64,000 bases of DNA from JAZKAR01 sp040389065 (GTDB lineage Bacteria; Pseudomonadota; Gammaproteobacteria; Burkholderiales; Casimicrobiaceae). A program made the position numbers and the translations under genes. The first letter of the stretch is position 1; every line of letters starts with the position of its first letter. The stretch lies in assembly GCA_040389065.1 (NCBI GenBank), contig JAZKAR010000006.1, positions 119,854 to 183,853 on the forward strand. The letters are read 5' to 3'. The notes under the pieces are model-generated. The model was given only the letters and a program-made list of their open reading frames with translations. It ran no database searches and was not told the DNA's origin. Positions 1 to 8,753 of this stretch are shown one piece after another.

Positions 1-53
1 CTTGTACTGTCTGCGTTGCCATGCCTTGATAGCGCTCAACTGCGTAATTTCTA
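1..53. repeat. Truncated copy of the TAGAAGTTACGCAGTTG palindromic repeat
   Basis: This is the right half of the interspersed element found throughout the window. It has the apex-side GTACTG, then the CGTTGCCATG stretch, then the right end CAACTGCGTAATTTCTA (one mismatch to CAACTGCGTAACTTCTA). The left half lies outside the window. Confidence 0.75.
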
Positions 54-61
54 ATTCTATC

Positions 62-116
62 TTTCTTGTTGATAAAAAAAGCTTGTTCAAAACAGGCTTT
101 TTTTATCAACAAGAAA
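62..116. terminator. Perfect 21-bp inverted repeat with 13-nt loop
   Basis: Arms at 62-82 and 96-116 are exact reverse complements. Each contains a run of seven A or T next to a GC pair. On either strand the transcript would form a long stem with a built-in U tract, so a bidirectional terminator is the simplest reading. The stem is unusually long for that and could also be the core of a small mobile hairpin. Confidence 0.5.
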
Positions 117-225
117 TAAATAGCATAGTCCTATACTAATCTTAACTTTTATTCTATATGATGAATCTTTAAAATGTAAGTTCAGGGGTGGCAATAATAA
201 ATAACCTTAACAGGTTAATTATACT

Positions 226-343
226 TAGAAGTTACGCAGTTGGGTTCTCTCTGCTTGGGACGCCCCGCGTTACAGCAACTTGCCGTACTGCATGTACTGT
301 CTTCGTTGCTCTGCTTTGATAGAACCCAACTGTGTAACTTCTA
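226..343. repeat. Palindromic repeat element, complete copy
   Basis: The ends TAGAAGTTACGCAGTTG and CAACTGTGTAACTTCTA are inverted repeats with one mismatch. Inside is a second inverted pair around GGGACGCCCCGC and an apex of the type GTAC-N-GTAC. It lies upstream of the patatin gene. No coding sequence is seen in the first 403 bases beyond this, the truncated copy and the hairpin. Confidence 0.85.
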
Positions 344-403
344 ATACTAATAAAAATAAATTGCTAATTAAAAAAATATACTTTCTAAGAGACTATCTAA
401 ATT

Positions 404-1627
404 ATGTCAATTACACAAAGGCAGCAACGTTTTATTATTACGAATAGTACGGATGATGGAGCGCCCGCCTGTATGCCTTCTCAGGTTGTTCTTGTTATGC
501 AAGGGGGGGGAGCACTTGGAGCTTATCAAGCAGGGGTGTATACAGCTTTATTTGAGGCAGGATTAGAACCTGATTGGATTATTGGTACTTCAATCGGCGC
601 TATTAATGGTGCTATTATTGCAGGTAATCCACCCGAAACGCGATTACAACAGCTAACCGCTTTTTGGGATGAAATGGAGCATAATAGTACCGCAGGATTA
701 TTTGGGTGGTCTTCAATGCTATCAAAAATGGTCTCAAATTTTTTTACGTTTACACAAGGTATTCCAGGGTTTTTCTCACCCAATCCTTTATCTAACTTAG
801 GGCCATATGCTAAGTTAGGCTCAGAAAATGCATCTTATTATCGAACCCATCCATTAAAGAAAACATTAAGCAAGCTTGTGGATTTTGAGTATTTGAAATC
901 TAGCCCTATACGGTTGACATTAAGCGCAGTAGAAATTCAAACAGGGCAGTTGCATTATTTTGATAGCCGTCATATCCCAATTCAACTTGATCATATTATG
1001 GCTTCAGGAGCATTGCCTCCTGCGTTTCCGGCAGTACGAATCGATGATAAAATTTATTGGGATGGAGGGCTGTATTCTAATACGCCGATAGAAGTGATTT
1101 TTAACCAAGAGCAAAGACACAATTCGCTAATTTTTTCTGTTAATTTGTGGAATTCACTTGGTAAAGAACCCCAAACCATGTTGGATGTAATGGGGCGTGA
1201 AAAAGATATTCAATACGCTAGTCGGCTAAATAGTTATCTTTATCATCAAAAGCAAATGCAGTTACTTAGACAAATCATTTTAAGATTAGTAAAAAAAATG
1301 CCTGAGGAGCTGCAAGAGCAAGGCGCTATTCGACAGCTTGAGGCCTATGGGTGCTCAAGAACTATGCACGTAGTACAACTTTTAGCGCCTAATTTAAAAA
1401 ATGAGGATTATACAAAAGATATAGATTTTAGCCCTGAAGGCATACGTACACGGCGTAAAGCGGGCTATGATGATACAGTGTGGGCACTTAAAAAAAGGCC
1501 TTGGCAAAATGCCATTGAGAAATTTGATGCTGTTTTAGTTCATGATGTCACCACATTACGAACGGGCGAAAAAAATTCAATGTGCACACCAGGCGCTGAT
1601 ATAAGCCAGCCTAAAATGGTAAACTAA
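404..1627 (+). CDS. Patatin-like phospholipase with C-terminal DUF3734-type region
   Basis: Predicted serine acyl hydrolase of 407 aa acting on phospholipids or related acyl esters. The oxyanion loop GGGALG is at residues 34-39, the nucleophile elbow GTSIG at 61-65 puts the catalytic Ser at 63, and the dyad Asp is in DGG at 220-222. ASGALPPAFP at 200-209 is also typical. The last ~120 residues fit the DUF3734 extension seen in bacterial patatins of this size. No signal peptide or membrane segment is obvious, so it is probably cytosolic or peripheral. The ribosome binding site is weak. It is a lone gene flanked on both sides by copies of the palindromic repeat. The fold and catalytic residues are clear; the substrate is unknown. 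Confidence 0.9.
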   Translation: MSITQRQQRFIITNSTDDGAPACMPSQVVLVMQGGGALGAYQAGVYTALFEAGLEPDWIIGTSIGAINGAIIAGNPPETRLQQLTAFWDEMEHNSTAGLFGWSSMLSKMVSNFFTFTQGIPGFFSPNPLSNLGPYAKLGSENASYYRTHPLKKTLSKLVDFEYLKSSPIRLTLSAVEIQTGQLHYFDSRHIPIQLDHIMASGALPPAFPAVRIDDKIYWDGGLYSNTPIEVIFNQEQRHNSLIFSVNLWNSLGKEPQTMLDVMGREKDIQYASRLNSYLYHQKQMQLLRQIILRLVKKMPEELQEQGAIRQLEAYGCSRTMHVVQLLAPNLKNEDYTKDIDFSPEGIRTRRKAGYDDTVWALKKRPWQNAIEKFDAVLVHDVTTLRTGEKNSMCTPGADISQPKMVN

Positions 1628-1633
1628 TTATTT

Positions 1634-1747
1634 TAGAAGTTACGCAGTTGGTTATTCTCTCTGCGTTATATCAACTTGCTGCCGTACCATCTGTGTGGCT
1701 ATGCGTGGCATCCCATGCCTTGATAGAATCAAACTGTCTAACGTCTA
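1634..1747. repeat. Palindromic repeat element, diverged copy
   Basis: The left end TAGAAGTTACGCAGTTG is intact and starts 6 bp after the patatin stop codon. The right end is degraded (AAACTGTCTAACGTCTA). Internal parts GCCGTAC and GGCATCCCATGCC are recognisable. The position suggests it could also act as a transcript-end hairpin for the patatin gene. Confidence 0.75.
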
Positions 1748-1847
1748 TATTTTTAATATGATAAAACTAAAATGGCGGTTCTGAAGAATTTAAAATCATT
1801 CAATACGCAATATAATATTAAACCTTTCAGGATCGCCATGTTTAATA

Positions 1848-2300
1848 TTATTGAAGAGCCATACTAGAGGGAGTGGCAGGTTTAGCAGGGTAAGAAATAT
1901 CTTTTAATGTTTCAGCTGCTTCTCTTGATGAGTGTTTAGCCGCTATATCACCTAACGATACAATTCCTACTAGTTTCTTTTGTCTATTCATAACAGGTAT
2001 TCGTCGTATCTGAATATCACTCATCTTTTCACTAACTTCTTCAATTTGTTGATCATCAAAACACCAGTGAACATCAGAACTCATCACCTCTTTAATAGTC
2101 GTTTTATTAATATCTTTACCATAAGCTACTCCTCGAATAGCGATATCGCGATCAGTGACCATTCCTATTAACTTATCACCATCGCATACAGGAATACCTC
2201 CTACGTTTAACTCACTCATAAGCTGAGCAGCTGTTTGTAAAGAGTTATCGGGTTTTAACACCTTAACATCTGTGCTCATGATTTCTGAGATTAAGTTCAT
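1848..2300 (-). CDS. Tandem CBS-domain protein
   Basis: A 150-aa stand-alone protein made of two CBS motifs (about residues 8-60 and 72-125), each ending in the typical hydrophobic-V-T/S-x-x-D-I pattern (MVTDRDIAIR in the first, IVSLGDIAAK in the second). Such Bateman modules bind adenosyl ligands such as AMP or ATP and usually regulate a partner, but none is fused here. A strong AAAGGAG ribosome binding site precedes the ATG. It lies 200 bp downstream of a DUF4142 gene on the same strand, with a hairpin in between, in a stretch rich in stress-type genes. The partner is unknown. Confidence 0.9.
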   Translation of the reverse strand: MNLISEIMSTDVKVLKPDNSLQTAAQLMSELNVGGIPVCDGDKLIGMVTDRDIAIRGVAYGKDINKTTIKEVMSSDVHWCFDDQQIEEVSEKMSDIQIRRIPVMNRQKKLVGIVSLGDIAAKHSSREAAETLKDISYPAKPATPSSMALQ

Positions 2301-2392
2301 TTTAGCTCCTTTTATGTGTTGTTTACGTGTTATTACGCTGACATCTTTTCATAGAAAATAAGGAACTTATAACAAAAACTATATATCTTTTA

Positions 2393-2432
2393 ATGCCTAT
2401 TTTTTAACGATTTATATGTAAAAAATAGGCAT
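2393..2432. terminator. 13-bp perfect hairpin between DUF4142 and CBS genes
   Basis: ATGCCTATTTTTT (2393-2405) and its exact reverse complement (2420-2432) are separated by 14 nt. It follows the DUF4142 stop on the minus strand and precedes the CBS gene. The six-T runs inside the arms are consistent with a weak intrinsic terminator, though no separate U tract follows. Confidence 0.4.
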
Positions 2433-2501
2433 ATTGATTTAAATAAGCGTAATTAAATTTTAAAAATAGTGCTTATTAAAAATGATGACAATGGATGAAA
2501 A

Positions 2502-3059
2502 TTACTGGGCTTTACTTATTTTATTTTTTAAGTCTTCAGCCATTTTGAGATGATGCTCTAGAGAAGGAAGTGTTTTGGTAATAAATGCTTTTAACTCTGG
2601 GTCTTTCACGTCCTTTTCGGCCTTTTTAAATAAAGCCACTGCATCTTTATGTGCCGCAACCCCTATTTCCTCAACATATTTTTGATCATATTTAGCATCT
2701 TGTAACGTATTTAATTTATCAATTTTACTTTGATGTTTTGTACTTGGCGCTACAGGTACTGAAATTCCTTTAGTGGTCGCTATTTTTTTCAGTTCTTCAT
2801 CCACAGCAGTATGATCTTTTACCATTGCATCTGCAAATGCTTTTATTTCAGATGATTTACTTTTAAGTTGCGCTTGGGTGCTGGCTGTTACTTCTGTAGT
2901 GCCTGCATCTGCCGCTTTTAATATAAAATCTTTATCAGCAGCAGGAATATCTGCCCACGCAGTCGATTGAGTAATAAGCAGTGCTAAAGCAGCACTGCTT
3001 GCTAACACTAGTTTTTTAAAAGAAAATGAATGCACCGTAATTTTTTTAGATAAAAGCAT
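2502..3059 (-). CDS. DUF4142 exported protein
   Basis: A 185-aa protein with a long N-terminal signal sequence (basic stretch, hydrophobic core around residues 17-31, likely cleavage after the AWA at 33-35). The remainder is an alpha-helical ferritin-like DUF4142 domain (about 40-180) with the usual pattern of a ~60-residue helix pair, AxxMVxDHxxxxxEL around 75-90 and LxxHxxMAEDL near the end. The function of DUF4142 is not established; members are periplasmic and often sit near stress genes. A good ribosome binding site (AAGGAG, 6-7 nt from ATG) supports the start despite the rather long n-region. Confidence 0.88.
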   Translation of the reverse strand: MLLSKKITVHSFSFKKLVLASSAALALLITQSTAWADIPAADKDFILKAADAGTTEVTASTQAQLKSKSSEIKAFADAMVKDHTAVDEELKKIATTKGISVPVAPSTKHQSKIDKLNTLQDAKYDQKYVEEIGVAAHKDAVALFKKAEKDVKDPELKAFITKTLPSLEHHLKMAEDLKNKISKAQ

Positions 3060-4215
3060 GTTTTACTCCTTCTTATGAATAAAATAAAATTTTTTGTGAA
3101 TGAATACCTACTGCAACCCTTAAATGATTTTTATATAAATAGTGCAATATAATGTTTTTATGGAATAATCAAATTTTACTTTATTAAAATAAAGTGACGA
3201 GCTATTTTCTAGTGTTAAGATTAGTACGTGATGCTAAAAAATATTCATTAGCAATAACACAATTAACTAAGAGAAAGAGTGATGGTATTAGTTATGCTAT
3301 TGGCATTGCTGTATTAAAAATTAGCTTTGCATAGCTATGCTAACTAATAAATGCTTGGTTCAATCTGACAATCTGTTGAATTAAGCATATTAGAAATAAC
3401 TAATAAAAATTTTGAACTTCGTGTGGGTTGGAACTAGAACTCTATATTTATTAAAACGAATAGTCTTCATTTTTGACGTATCCTTCAAATCAACATAAGT
3501 TAATAATGAAAATACTAATATGAGTAATTGTTCATAGTTATGATATCACCAAATTTCTCATTAAGTAATCTTTATTTGAAAAATGTTTTTATTTTTCTGT
3601 TAAATCAAAAACTTTTTATTGATATGATAATTTGGCATATTGTAGTAAGAAAAAATTATTTAATAATTTCATTATTATTTCTCTTGTTATTTCCCTGTTA
3701 ATATAATCAGCTTATAAAAGATGTAAAAAATTTTTTAGTGGCACTTAAATCTTTGATAAAAATAATGGCGTATTTATTAATTTAATTATATTTAAAGTAA
3801 GTGATTGATAATTTTGATTTTGTTTTTGTGGAAAGTAAAACTCGTGTGTAATGAAAGTAATAGTTTTCTTTTTTTTTGCGATTTTAAAAGTTTTTTTATA
3901 ATTATAAATTATATTTTAATTCTAGTTTTTGAATAATTAAGTCTTTTTGAATTTTATTATTTTTAATGATTAGTGTATATTATTAAGAATATAACAATTA
4001 TCATTCGCTTTAATTATTTACTTGGTAAATTTTTTTATGTTATCCCCATTGATAAGCTAAGAAATAAAGGCTAAAGAGTGGTGATTTTATTTTTGGTATA
4101 ACCATAATTTTTTATAAAACTAATATTAGATTTGGTTTGAAAAATAATTTTCATGTTTAAAGTAATATTTTTCTTGTTCTAATTTCTTCATTCAATCTTT
4201 TTAAAAGGAAATGTT
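3060..4215. other. AT-rich intergenic region upstream of katE
   Basis: About 1.15 kb with dense stops in all frames and very high AT content. The only uninterrupted stretch noted is a 46-codon GTG-started frame at 3194-3334 with no recognisable motif or ribosome binding site, which I do not call. It probably contains the katE promoter and degraded sequence. Confidence 0.6.
3990..4008. promoter_or_regulatory. Possible Fur-like operator upstream of katE
   Basis: The sequence AATAACAATTATCATTCGC matches 13 of 19 positions of the classical Fur box, including the ATCATT core. In DNA this AT-rich such matches arise easily. It sits about 210 bp upstream of the katE start. Confidence 0.2.
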
Positions 4216-6636
4216 ATGAAGTTGTCTGCATCAGTGCCAGAGTCTAGCAGTCTTGAGGGGGTAGGTTCTGTACTTAGTACAGTTTCTGGCCCATCGCAAG
4301 ATATGTGTCCTCACCGTTTTGCTCCTATTATTCCTGCAGAATTATTAAAAAAAATAGTTGCTTCTGAATCAATTGCACGTTCGATTTCTTTCAATGCTAA
4401 TAAATTAGGTGAGTATGGAGCGTTATCGCATAATCCTCAGCCCGGTGTTATCGCTGAATCATCTGATCGGTTAGGCTCAGCTAGTACTGTTTCAGAGTTA
4501 ACTACCTCGCCTAAAACAGGAAAAGGTTTTACACCTCCTGGTGTGAATGCCACGATTGATTCTTTAGATAGAGTAAGGGCTGATGCTACCGGGCAGAGAT
4601 TAACAACGAATCAAGGGGTAGCCATTGCAGATAATCAGAACTCGCTGAAAGCAGGTTTGCGTGGGCCTACAGCATTAGAAGATTTTATTTTACGTGAAAA
4701 GCTTACGCATTTTGATCATGAGCGTATTCCTGAGCGCGTAGTACACGCGCGAGGTTCGGCGGCTCATGGCTATTTTGAATGTTATGCTCCGTTAACCAAG
4801 CTGACGCGAGCAGCTCCTTTTGCTGAAGCTGGCAAAAAAACGCCGGTATTTGTTCGTTTTTCTACTGTAGCAGGAGAAAGAGGCTCTGCAGATACGGTTC
4901 GCGATGTGCGTGGATTTGCAGTTAAATTTTATACAGATGAGGGAAATTGGGATTTAGTAGGAAATAATATCCCCGTATTTTTTATTCAAGACGCGATGAA
5001 ATTTCCAGATTTAGTGCATGCGCTAAAACCTGAACCGCATTTTGCGATGCCTCAAGCATCAAGTGCGCATGATACTTTTTGGGATTTTGTATCATTAATG
5101 CCTGAGTCAGCCCATATGCTGTTGTGGCAGATGTCAGATCGGGCCATTCCTCGCAGTTACCGTATGATGCAAGGGTTTGGAGTTCATACATTTAGATTGG
5201 TGAATGAAGCTGGGGAATCAGTTTTTTGTAAATTTCATTGGACACCCGTAGCGGGTACGCATTCATTAGTATGGGATGAAGCAGTAAAAATTTCTGGTGC
5301 AGACCCTGATTATCATCGCCGTGATTTGTGGGAGGCTATTGAAGCAGGTGCTTTTCCTGAGTGGGAATTAGGCATACAAGTATTCAGTGAAGAGCAAGCA
5401 GAAGAATTTGAGTTTGATGTTTTAGACCCTACAAAAGTTGTACCTGAAGAGTTAGTTCCAGTTATTGGGGTGGGGCGTTTGGTACTCAACCGTAATCCTG
5501 ATAATTTTTTTGCAGAAACAGAGCAAGTAGCGTTTTGTACAGCGCATATAGTGCCCGGTATTGATTTTACAAATGATCCCTTACTGCAAGGCAGAATTCA
5601 TTCGTATCTCGATACACAAATTACTCGGCTTGGGGGGGTGAATTTTCATGAAATCCCTATCAATAGCCCAATAGCCCAAGTACAAAATAATCAGCGAGAT
5701 GGTTTGCATCGCCAAACGATTCATCGTGGTCGTGTATCGTATGAGCCAAATTCATTAGGAGGCGGCTGCCCGTTTCAAGCAGGGATGGGAGGCTTTACTT
5801 CTTTTCTGGAAACCGTTAAGCAAGATGATAAAATGCGCGGCAAACCAGAACGTTTTGCTGATCACTACTCTCAAGCAAAACTTTTTTGGAAGAGCCAAAC
5901 GCCTACAGAAAAGCAGCACATCATTAATGCATTTCGCTTTGAGCTAACGCGTGTACAGACCCCCGCGATTCGAGAACGCGTTGTAGCATTGTTAGCTAAT
6001 GTTGATAACGTATTAGCGCAAGGCATAGCAGATGGATTAGGAATAGAAGTGCCTGCTGCTTTACCTAAAGTGCTAGATAAAGCTGAGCCAAGCTATGAAG
6101 CTTCACCTGCGCTTTCGTTATTCCAGCGACCTGGCAATGGTTCGATTCAAACACGGCGTATCGCTATATTAGTCGTGAATGATGTAGAAGAAGAAACGCT
6201 TATTCACACTTATAATTTATTAGCGCAACAGGGTGCCGTGCCACGTTTTGTTGGCCTGCAATTAGGCAAAGTAAAATCTCATGCTGGGCATCCTATTACT
6301 GTAGAAGCAACGATTGAAACAACCCCCTCTGTTTTGTTTGATGCTGTTGTGCTTCCCGATGGCCCTTCTGCAGTGAATCAATTAAAGAGTGTAGGCCCTG
6401 CGTTAGAATTTTTGAGAGATCAGTATCGGCATGGTAAACCAATATTAGCGTGGGGCTCAGCTTCAGAGCTATTAAAAATCGCTGGCATTCCGATCGAGGC
6501 TGATAATAAAGCAGGTGCGGATGAAGGCATTATTTTAGCTAAAACTGAATCGGCAGCTGAAGGTATTGGGGCTTTTGTAAAAGCGATTGCGAAGCATCGT
6601 TCATACGAGCGTGAGTTTGATCATCCTTTAGTATAA
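4216..6636 (+). CDS. katE: Large-subunit (clade II) catalase, HPII type
   Basis: Haem catalase of 806 aa that dismutates hydrogen peroxide. The catalytic His is at 177 (VVHARG), the distal Asn at 250 (VGNNIPVFF) and the proximal haem Tyr at 464 (RIHSYLD); their spacing equals that of known catalases. The C-terminal ~165 residues (from RRIAILVVNDVEEE) form the class I glutamine amidotransferase/DJ-1-like domain that marks large catalases. The N-terminus is ~50 residues longer than in E. coli HPII and low-complexity. The residue equivalent to HPII His392, which forms the His-Tyr crosslink, appears to be Cys441. Start supported by AAAGGA upstream. Single-gene unit after a long AT-rich leader region. 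Confidence 0.96.
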   Translation: MKLSASVPESSSLEGVGSVLSTVSGPSQDMCPHRFAPIIPAELLKKIVASESIARSISFNANKLGEYGALSHNPQPGVIAESSDRLGSASTVSELTTSPKTGKGFTPPGVNATIDSLDRVRADATGQRLTTNQGVAIADNQNSLKAGLRGPTALEDFILREKLTHFDHERIPERVVHARGSAAHGYFECYAPLTKLTRAAPFAEAGKKTPVFVRFSTVAGERGSADTVRDVRGFAVKFYTDEGNWDLVGNNIPVFFIQDAMKFPDLVHALKPEPHFAMPQASSAHDTFWDFVSLMPESAHMLLWQMSDRAIPRSYRMMQGFGVHTFRLVNEAGESVFCKFHWTPVAGTHSLVWDEAVKISGADPDYHRRDLWEAIEAGAFPEWELGIQVFSEEQAEEFEFDVLDPTKVVPEELVPVIGVGRLVLNRNPDNFFAETEQVAFCTAHIVPGIDFTNDPLLQGRIHSYLDTQITRLGGVNFHEIPINSPIAQVQNNQRDGLHRQTIHRGRVSYEPNSLGGGCPFQAGMGGFTSFLETVKQDDKMRGKPERFADHYSQAKLFWKSQTPTEKQHIINAFRFELTRVQTPAIRERVVALLANVDNVLAQGIADGLGIEVPAALPKVLDKAEPSYEASPALSLFQRPGNGSIQTRRIAILVVNDVEEETLIHTYNLLAQQGAVPRFVGLQLGKVKSHAGHPITVEATIETTPSVLFDAVVLPDGPSAVNQLKSVGPALEFLRDQYRHGKPILAWGSASELLKIAGIPIEADNKAGADEGIILAKTESAAEGIGAFVKAIAKHRSYEREFDHPLV

Positions 6637-6917
6637 AGTGAATAGGGAAAATTATACGTTTAATTTTCTCTATTATTAAAGTAAATAACTTTTGATTTTA
6701 TAGATATTGCATGTTTAAGAATTTAATTTAATTATTTCTTAATGAATACTATTGATTTAATGCTATTAAGGAATATCTATATTTTAATATTGTTTATTTC
6801 TTTAAATTTTTTGAAGATAATAGTAGTAGGAATAGTGTGTATATATAGTGTAAATAAAGTTTGATATTATTAAAAAGTATAATTTTTCTAAATTATATTA
6901 ACCAATAGGAGTTAATT

Positions 6918-7211
6918 ATGAAATAAATAACCGCAGCTATTCTAGTTATCGGTAGCATCGCTTCAGTAAGTTTTGCAGGCGATAGATGGAGTAATAATGC
7001 TTCAACAGAACCTGTAAAAAACGCTTATACAGGTGGCGATAAGCTCATTGATTCTCCTGAAAGTGTAGATAATTCAAGACAACGTCAAAACACTTATACA
7101 GGTGGAGATAAAGCTCGTTCACCTGACGTTACAAGAAATACACAAGATAGCCCAGCGCAATATCAAGGCAATACTAACAATAGTATTGATAATTCATCCT
7201 CTTCAAATTAA
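6918..7211 (+). pseudogene. Small secreted protein gene interrupted by a stop at codon 3
   Basis: An AGGAG ribosome binding site 6 nt upstream leads to ATG AAA TAA, then 94 further sense codons to TAA with no other stop. If codon 3 is read as AAA, the protein is 97 aa with a perfect signal peptide (MKKITAAILVIGSIASVSFA) and a polar mature part containing two copies of a Tyr-Thr-Gly-Gly-Asp-Lys motif (NAYTGGDK, NTYTGGDK) and a Ser/Asn-rich tail. One A-to-T change explains the stop. It is most likely a very recent pseudogene, phase variant or sequencing error. Initiation at a non-canonical codon just after the stop is possible but unproven. It has no recognised family and lies between katE and a general-stress dehydrogenase. 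Confidence 0.7.
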
Positions 7212-7239
7212 TCATCAAATTATATAAGCCAACTAATTT

Positions 7240-7267
7240 AATTGTTAATTGTTAATTGTTAATTGTT
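7240..7267. repeat. Short tandem repeat, four units of 7 bp
   Basis: Four consecutive AATTGTT-type heptamers lie 30 bp downstream of the interrupted secreted-protein gene. Likely a slippage tract; no function inferred. Confidence 0.7.
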
Positions 7268-7379
7268 TATGGTTTATAAAAACTATCATTTTGTTAGTTG
7301 GTTTTATATGATTTTTGATTGTAAATTATTTACATGGTTTTTATGATTTTTTAGTAACTATTGTGTAAATATTTATTAG

Positions 7380-7417
7380 CCCGATAAAATGTAGGTATTA
7401 TACCTACATTTATCGGG
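7380..7417. terminator. Long hairpin terminator candidate
   Basis: Arms CCCGATAAAATGTAGGTA (7380-7397) and TACCTACATTTATCGGG (7401-7417) pair along 17 bp with one bulged A and a 3-nt loop, followed by TTAATTGTTTT. It would end transcription from katE or the small gene after it. The rest of the 420-bp gap holds only the heptamer tract and a repeat remnant. Confidence 0.6.
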
Positions 7418-7569
7418 TTAATTGTTTTACGTCTTTATTTAATATAGTACGGTAACCTAGTATAAGTTTGCTCAACTATATTTATGTAAACGCTAATATT
7501 TTTATTAGAATAACCAGTTTGAATCAACAATCTTTTTTTTATAGGATAGTGATTGAAAGAAACAGATTA

Positions 7570-7611
7570 GCGTTGCTATGGCTTGAGTGAACTCAACTGC
7601 GTAACTTCTAA
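7570..7611. repeat. Right-end remnant of the palindromic repeat
   Basis: The end CAACTGCGTAACTTCTAA and part of the adjoining CGTTGCTATGGCTTGA stretch are present; the left arm is missing. It ends only ~24 bp upstream of the SDR start codon, so it forms part of that gene's leader. Confidence 0.7.
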
Positions 7612-7635
7612 AGTAATATGTTAAGGAGAGAAACT

Positions 7636-8649
7636 ATGCAACAATCCAATACTGTTTCAGCATCAGATAGTGAGCTAGTCGCCCAAAAGCAACGTGATAT
7701 TCAAAGTGCTCAAGACCAGCATGATCAAAAAACTCGGCAAGAAAATAACCAAGAAAATAAAACTGAATCTGCATCTTCTACAGAAGGTAAAGAGCAAAAG
7801 CGTCCTGTTACGCCTTTTCCTGCTCAGCATTTAAAAAAGCCAGGTAATGAAAATGAAATGGAATTAAAGCCTCAGTTTATGGCATCAAGCTATAAAGGAA
7901 GCGATAAATTAGAAAATATGGCGGCTATTGTTACTGGTGGCGATTCAGGTATAGGCCGTGCTGTTGCAGTATTGTTTGCGCGTGAAGGTGCTGATGTTGC
8001 CATTGTTTATCTTAATGAACATGAGGATGCAGAAGAAACCAAAGCATGTATAGAAAAAGAAGGTAGAAAGTGTGTATTAATTCCTGGTGATGTTAAAGAT
8101 CCAGAGTTTTGCCATCGTGCAGTTGATAAAGCAGTTCAAGCATTCGGAAAGCTTGATATTTTAGTCAATAACGCGGCTTTTCAAGAGCATGCTGAATCAT
8201 TATTAGATTTAACAGAAGAACGTTTTGATGAAACGTTAAAAACAAATGTCTATGGTTATTTTCATATGGCAAAAGCAGTACTCCCTCATTTAAAAGCAGG
8301 CTCTTCTATTATTAATACCGGATCAGTAACAGGGCTAAGAGGTAGCGCTAAACTATTAGATTACTCAACGACAAAAGGTGCAATTCATGCATTTACTATG
8401 TCATTAGCAGCCAATTTAATTGATAAAGGAATTCGTGTTAATGCTATAGCGCCTGGCCCGGTATGGACACCTTTAAACCCTGCAGATCAATCGGCTGAGA
8501 AAATTACCGAATTTGGTAAAAAAACAGATTATCATCGCCCTGCTCAGCCAGAAGAACTTTCACCCGCATACGTATTTTTGGCTGCACCCTCATGCTCAAG
8601 TTATATTACTGGAATTGTTTTGCCTATTACGGGCAAAGTAGGCGATTAG
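7636..8649 (+). CDS. SDR oxidoreductase of the general-stress type
   Basis: NAD(P)-dependent short-chain dehydrogenase, 337 aa from the chosen ATG, preceded by AAGGAGAG; an in-frame upstream ATG lacks a ribosome binding site. The first ~75 residues are polar and Gln/Glu/Lys-rich, probably disordered. The Rossmann glycine motif TGGDSGIG is at 100-107, NNAA at 178-181, and the catalytic Ser230, Tyr243 and Lys247 (YSTTK) are present. The N-terminal extension with conserved FPAQ and PxxMxxxP segments is typical of Bacillus GS39/YhdF-like stress proteins. The substrate is unknown. Neighbouring catalase and DUF4142 genes support a stress role by inference. Confidence 0.9.
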   Translation: MQQSNTVSASDSELVAQKQRDIQSAQDQHDQKTRQENNQENKTESASSTEGKEQKRPVTPFPAQHLKKPGNENEMELKPQFMASSYKGSDKLENMAAIVTGGDSGIGRAVAVLFAREGADVAIVYLNEHEDAEETKACIEKEGRKCVLIPGDVKDPEFCHRAVDKAVQAFGKLDILVNNAAFQEHAESLLDLTEERFDETLKTNVYGYFHMAKAVLPHLKAGSSIINTGSVTGLRGSAKLLDYSTTKGAIHAFTMSLAANLIDKGIRVNAIAPGPVWTPLNPADQSAEKITEFGKKTDYHRPAQPEELSPAYVFLAAPSCSSYITGIVLPITGKVGD

Positions 8650-8701
8650 CCAACACTATATTTTCGCATATTCGCTGAAGCTTATTGCAAAAAAAGATTG
8701 A

Positions 8702-8724
8702 TGCGCGGGGATACCACCTCGCGC
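8702..8724. terminator. GC-rich hairpin between convergent genes
   Basis: GCGCGGGGATACCACCTCGCGC can fold into a stem closed by GCGCG/CGCGC. It lies between the convergent SDR and acylphosphatase genes. No U tract follows, so the terminator call is tentative. Confidence 0.35.
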
Positions 8725-8753
8725 TTCTCGTATATAAAATATCCATACTATAT

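Noticed and set aside
3194..3334. A 46-codon GTG-started frame in the AT-rich region upstream of katE
   Set aside because: No ribosome binding site, no motif, and no continuation on either side. Not distinguishable from chance.
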